Shown here: piece after piece, positions 5,464-7,307 of the stretch
How positions within the stretch are numbered: position 1 is the first letter of the stretch
How the letters are laid out: the number at the start of each line of letters is the position of its first letter
Origin: Helicobacteraceae bacterium
Lineage (GTDB): Bacteria > Campylobacterota > Campylobacteria > Campylobacterales > SZUA-545
DNA length: 7,307 bases
Reading direction: 5' to 3'
Assembly: GCA_011390075.1 (NCBI GenBank)
Contig: JAABTA010000045.1
Span: forward strand, 1-7,307
Made by a program: the position numbers and the translations under genes
The notes under the pieces: model-generated
Databases searched by the model: none
What the model was told of the DNA's origin: nothing
The model's input: the letters and a program-made list of their open reading frames with translations, nothing else

Positions 5464-6597
5464 TCAATCAATAATTTTAGGTAATAAAACAAAATTTGGC
5501 TCTTTTCTCCCTTTAGTGTACCAATTGAAGATCAAAAAAACCAGCTCAAAAGACACCTCTCCGCTCTCATAATAGCGAAGATAGTATTTGGCATGAGCAA
5601 ATGCTATTTTACTACTATGACCATAGTTATAGAGAAGCCATAAGTGAATATTGGGACAGATATAATTGCATTGATCAAACGACGATAGAATGGAAAAAGC
5701 ATCTAAATATTTACCCATTGAGAAATAGTTAGACGCCATCAGTTCGTAAATTTCATTAGATGCAATTTCACAAATTTCACCATCAGCTGCTAAAGTCCTG
5801 AAGTTATTTTTTTTATTTGATTTGCTAGCTTTTTCCATTGAGTTTTTAACATGCATTAAACAGTAATGGTTTGATAAGAGTGGATCTTGTGAAAAATAGT
5901 GACAAAAAGCCAACCTCTCCAGGATGATAGGTGGATACTTTTGTTTGGAAAGTTTAATAAATGCTTGAGTATAAAACTTTAATGCCATTAAATATCTGTC
6001 GTTTTGAAAAAGATACTCTGCTAATGTTATAAGTTTTGAGATATTCTTTTCAGTTAATGCATTAGTTGTTATGTGATGCAATTCATTCTCATTGAGAATA
6101 CTACCAGTAGAAATTTTTGCATACAAAAACTCCTCTGAGCTTATTTTTGATTGTACATTATTTATTATACTTGGTAATGCTAATTTAGCTTTAACTTTAA
6201 CTGTTTCTACCATATATTCGGCTACTATTTGATATACCTCTTCTTCAATATATTCAAATGAATTATTTATCAGTTTAGAATATAGTTCATTGTTAAGAAA
6301 AAAAGGTGCTTTAATACTATTATTTCCCATCACTGCCTTTACTACCGATTGAGAAAAAAAGTTTACGACAGTTGGAGAAGGAGTTTCGCTAGCACAAAAA
6401 TTCACAATTAAACCATTAAAGTCTTTATCACAAACAACTATTGTGTAGGTTTCATAAGGATTAGGATTTATATCTGTTTGAGAAAAACTTTCAGCGGCTA
6501 TGTTAATAGAAGAAATGAAAGAGTTCTGTGATATTAAGTTAGTAACTAGAGCTAATCCAGCTTTTTTTAAGAAAACCCTTCTTTGATAATTACCCAT
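5464..6597 (-). CDS. Tat-signal protein with TPR-like repeats
   Basis: A 377-aa protein of unknown specific function. Its N-terminus, QRRVFLKKAGLAL (5-17), carries a twin-arginine motif (R6-R7-V-F-L-K) and a hydrophobic stretch, so export by the Tat system is likely; cleavage near IAAES (about 33-37) is possible but not certain. Residues 40-190 form an unrecognised domain with an early beta segment (YETYTIVVCDKDFNGLIVNF) and then helices. From about 190 onward there are helix pairs of TPR type: ITLAEYLFQNDRYLMALKFY, then a helix pair around ILERLAFCHYF, then YELMASNYFSMGKYLDAFSI, then KIAFAHAKYYLRYY. Such repeats mediate protein binding. The ATG (6597) has AAAAAAAGG about 8 bases upstream, and a weak GATAAT box lies at 6618-6623 on the minus strand. 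It is transcribed divergently from the WYL-type regulator gene, across a palindrome-rich gap that may control it. Confidence 0.8.
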   Translation of the reverse strand: MGNYQRRVFLKKAGLALVTNLISQNSFISSINIAAESFSQTDINPNPYETYTIVVCDKDFNGLIVNFCASETPSPTVVNFFSQSVVKAVMGNNSIKAPFFLNNELYSKLINNSFEYIEEEVYQIVAEYMVETVKVKAKLALPSIINNVQSKISSEEFLYAKISTGSILNENELHHITTNALTEKNISKLITLAEYLFQNDRYLMALKFYTQAFIKLSKQKYPPIILERLAFCHYFSQDPLLSNHYCLMHVKNSMEKASKSNKKNNFRTLAADGEICEIASNEIYELMASNYFSMGKYLDAFSILSSFDQCNYICPNIHLWLLYNYGHSSKIAFAHAKYYLRYYESGEVSFELVFLIFNWYTKGRKEPNFVLLPKIID

Positions 6598-6665
6598 GAT
6601 TAGAACCTTTTTTTAAGATTATCCAATTGTTGCGAAGGCTTTATGTCTGGATTTTTGGATTTAGT

Positions 6666-6707
6666 GTTCTAAAGAACCCCCCTCAGTTGCAATTACCAAT
6701 AGTTCTT
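6666..6707. repeat. GTTCT/AGAAC inverted half-sites
   Basis: GTTCT (6666-6670) and AGAAC (6673-6677) form a 12-base dyad around a 2-base centre. A further GTTCTT lies at 6702-6707, pairing with AAGAAC at 6672-6677. A fourth half-site, AGAAC, is at 6602-6606, next to the Shine-Dalgarno of the minus-strand gene. They could be operator half-sites for either divergent gene; a C6 run (6677-6682) follows the dyad. Significance is moderate because the half-sites are only five bases. Confidence 0.35.
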
Positions 6708-6716
6708 CCTTTGCCG

Positions 6717-6741
6717 TTTGTTAGGTAACAAATCCTAACAA
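6717..6741. promoter_or_regulatory. TTGTTA palindrome array, candidate operator
   Basis: TTTGTTA (6717-6723), GG, TAACAAA (6726-6732) is a perfect 7-base inverted repeat. It overlaps a second perfect 8-base inverted repeat, TTGTTAGG (6718-6725) with CCTAACAA (6734-6741). Three TTGTTA half-sites thus sit in 24 bases, in the divergent gap between the Tat/TPR gene and the WYL-type gene. It ends 47 bases before the likely -10 of the latter. WYL-family regulators such as BrxR and CapW are known to bind inverted repeats near their own promoters, so this is a good operator candidate. Confidence 0.5.
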
Positions 6742-6754
6742 TTTATGAACTTTT

Positions 6755-6768
6755 GACATAATAATGTC
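6755..6768. promoter_or_regulatory. GACAT-N4-ATGTC dyad at the -35 position of the WYL-type gene
   Basis: GACAT (6755-6759), AATA, ATGTC (6764-6768) is a perfect 5-base inverted repeat. With transcription starting near 6801 it would cover about -46 to -33, where a bound repressor would block RNA polymerase. It also contains a TTGACA (6753-6758), but that lies 30 bases from the TATAAT, too far to act as its -35. Confidence 0.4.
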
Positions 6769-6788
6769 TGCTTTTAATTATGAGTAGC

Positions 6789-6794
6789 TATAAT
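6789..6794 (+). promoter_or_regulatory. -10 box for the WYL-type regulator gene
   Basis: A perfect TATAAT lies 49 bases before the TTG start, predicting transcription from about 6801 and a leader of about 43 bases. No good -35 stands 16-18 bases upstream, which is common for sigma-70 promoters of AT-rich Campylobacterota (family knowledge). Confidence 0.5.
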
Positions 6795-6843
6795 CTAAGG
6801 GAGATTCAATACTTTTACACACTCATTAGATTTAGGAGAAAAT

Positions 6844-7307
6844 TTGCCTTACAAACATGATTATGACAAAGCCTTAACAAGACTTACCACTATATTAAAC
6901 AGACTGTATGTAGGAGAGGAGTTATCTGTCACACTTTTGGCAGAGGAGTTTAATTGTTCCGAAAGAACAGTCCAAAGAGATTTTAATGAGAGATTGGCGC
7001 ATCTCTATCCTATAGAGAAAAACGGTAAAAAGTGGCGAATGCAAAAGGGCTATAAAATTGAAAAAGATATCTCTTTTGAAGAAGAGCTAATTCTAGAAAC
7101 TCTAGAACAGATTAGTAGCTCTATTGGAAAGAATTTTTCAAAAAAAGCAAAAAAGCTAATTGCTAAAATAAAAAACCAAGCAGAATCCCCTATTTATGCA
7201 AAAATATTTATGGAAGATATTAGTACAAAGTTAGAAATTGTTTCAACACTAGAAGATGCAATAAAAAATAGGTTTGCCTGTTGTGCTCTTTATGATTTTG
7301 AGAGCTA
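6844..7307 (+). CDS. HTH/WYL-type transcriptional regulator (3' end beyond the window)
   Basis: The first 154 residues of a regulator that runs off the window. Residues 10-55 form a winged helix-turn-helix of the DeoR/HTH_11 kind: ELSVTLLAEEF (26-36) is the first helix and CSERTVQRDFNERL (38-51) the recognition helix. The sequence EKNGKKWRMQKGYKI (58-72) is the wing. The linker helices follow, and the last 20 residues (DAIKNRFACCALYDFES) look like the beginning of a WYL ligand-binding domain, which would lie mostly outside. WYL regulators often repress defence genes and sense nucleic acids or nucleotides. The start is TTG 6844: the frame is open back to a TAA at 6796-6798 with no ATG, and AGGAG (6834-6838) stands 5 bases before the TTG. 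A TATAAT and two palindromes lie upstream. Probable targets are its own gene and the divergent Tat/TPR gene. Confidence 0.85.
   Translation, partial: MPYKHDYDKALTRLTTILNRLYVGEELSVTLLAEEFNCSERTVQRDFNERLAHLYPIEKNGKKWRMQKGYKIEKDISFEEELILETLEQISSSIGKNFSKKAKKLIAKIKNQAESPIYAKIFMEDISTKLEIVSTLEDAIKNRFACCALYDFES

Noticed and set aside
6753..6794. TTGACA (6753) plus TATAAT (6789) as one promoter
   Set aside because: The spacing is 30 bases, far outside 15-19; the TTGACA is better explained as part of the GACAT dyad.

Overview
The window looks like an accessory or defence-island stretch of an AT-rich, Arg-AGA-using bacterium. The codon use, the AT-rich -10-like boxes and the style of the HTH/WYL regulator suggest a Campylobacterota (Epsilonproteobacteria) genome of the Sulfurimonas/Arcobacter kind. 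This taxonomic placement is inference; there is no rRNA or tRNA to anchor it.

Layout, left to right. (1) 23-229: the N-terminal piece of a type I restriction-modification methyltransferase (HsdM), cut off by a stop codon, with no continuation in any frame. (2) 230-511: AT-rich non-coding DNA with a candidate promoter. It ends in a hairpin that buries the ribosome binding site of the next gene. (3) 512-3177: a double-AAA+ ATPase translationally coupled (stop/start TAATG) to an unrecognised 176-aa protein, followed on the same strand by a small ankyrin-repeat protein at 3313-3726. (4) 3818-4558, minus strand: a leucine-rich-repeat protein with about eight repeats. (5) 4559-4811: intergenic DNA holding a possible degraded coding fragment on the minus strand. 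(6) 4812-5381: a 189-aa protein that I read as a stand-alone piece of sigma-54 (RpoN). It covers the second half of the core-binding domain and the helix-turn-helix, without the activator-interacting N-terminus, the first half of the core-binding domain or the C-terminal RpoN box. (7) 5464-6597, minus strand: a protein with a twin-arginine signal and TPR-like helices. (8) 6598-6843: a divergent regulatory region rich in inverted repeats. (9) 6844 to the window end: the N-terminal part of an HTH/WYL-type transcriptional regulator with a TTG start.

How the parts may work together. The AAA+ ATPase and its overlapping partner are the clearest functional unit: a Cdc48-like remodelling ATPase plus a possible adaptor or substrate, with the ankyrin protein as a possible third member. 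The WYL-type regulator probably controls itself, the divergent Tat/TPR gene, or both, through the palindromes between them. The sigma-54-like fragment is the most unusual item. It keeps the part of RpoN that contacts RNA polymerase core but has a changed recognition helix, so it could be a decoy or antagonist of the housekeeping RpoN, or a decaying remnant. Three different protein-protein interaction repeat families (ankyrin, LRR, TPR) lie within about 3.3 kb, as expected of an accessory region dealing with partners or foreign proteins. No insertion sequence, CRISPR array, tRNA or convincing intrinsic terminator was seen.
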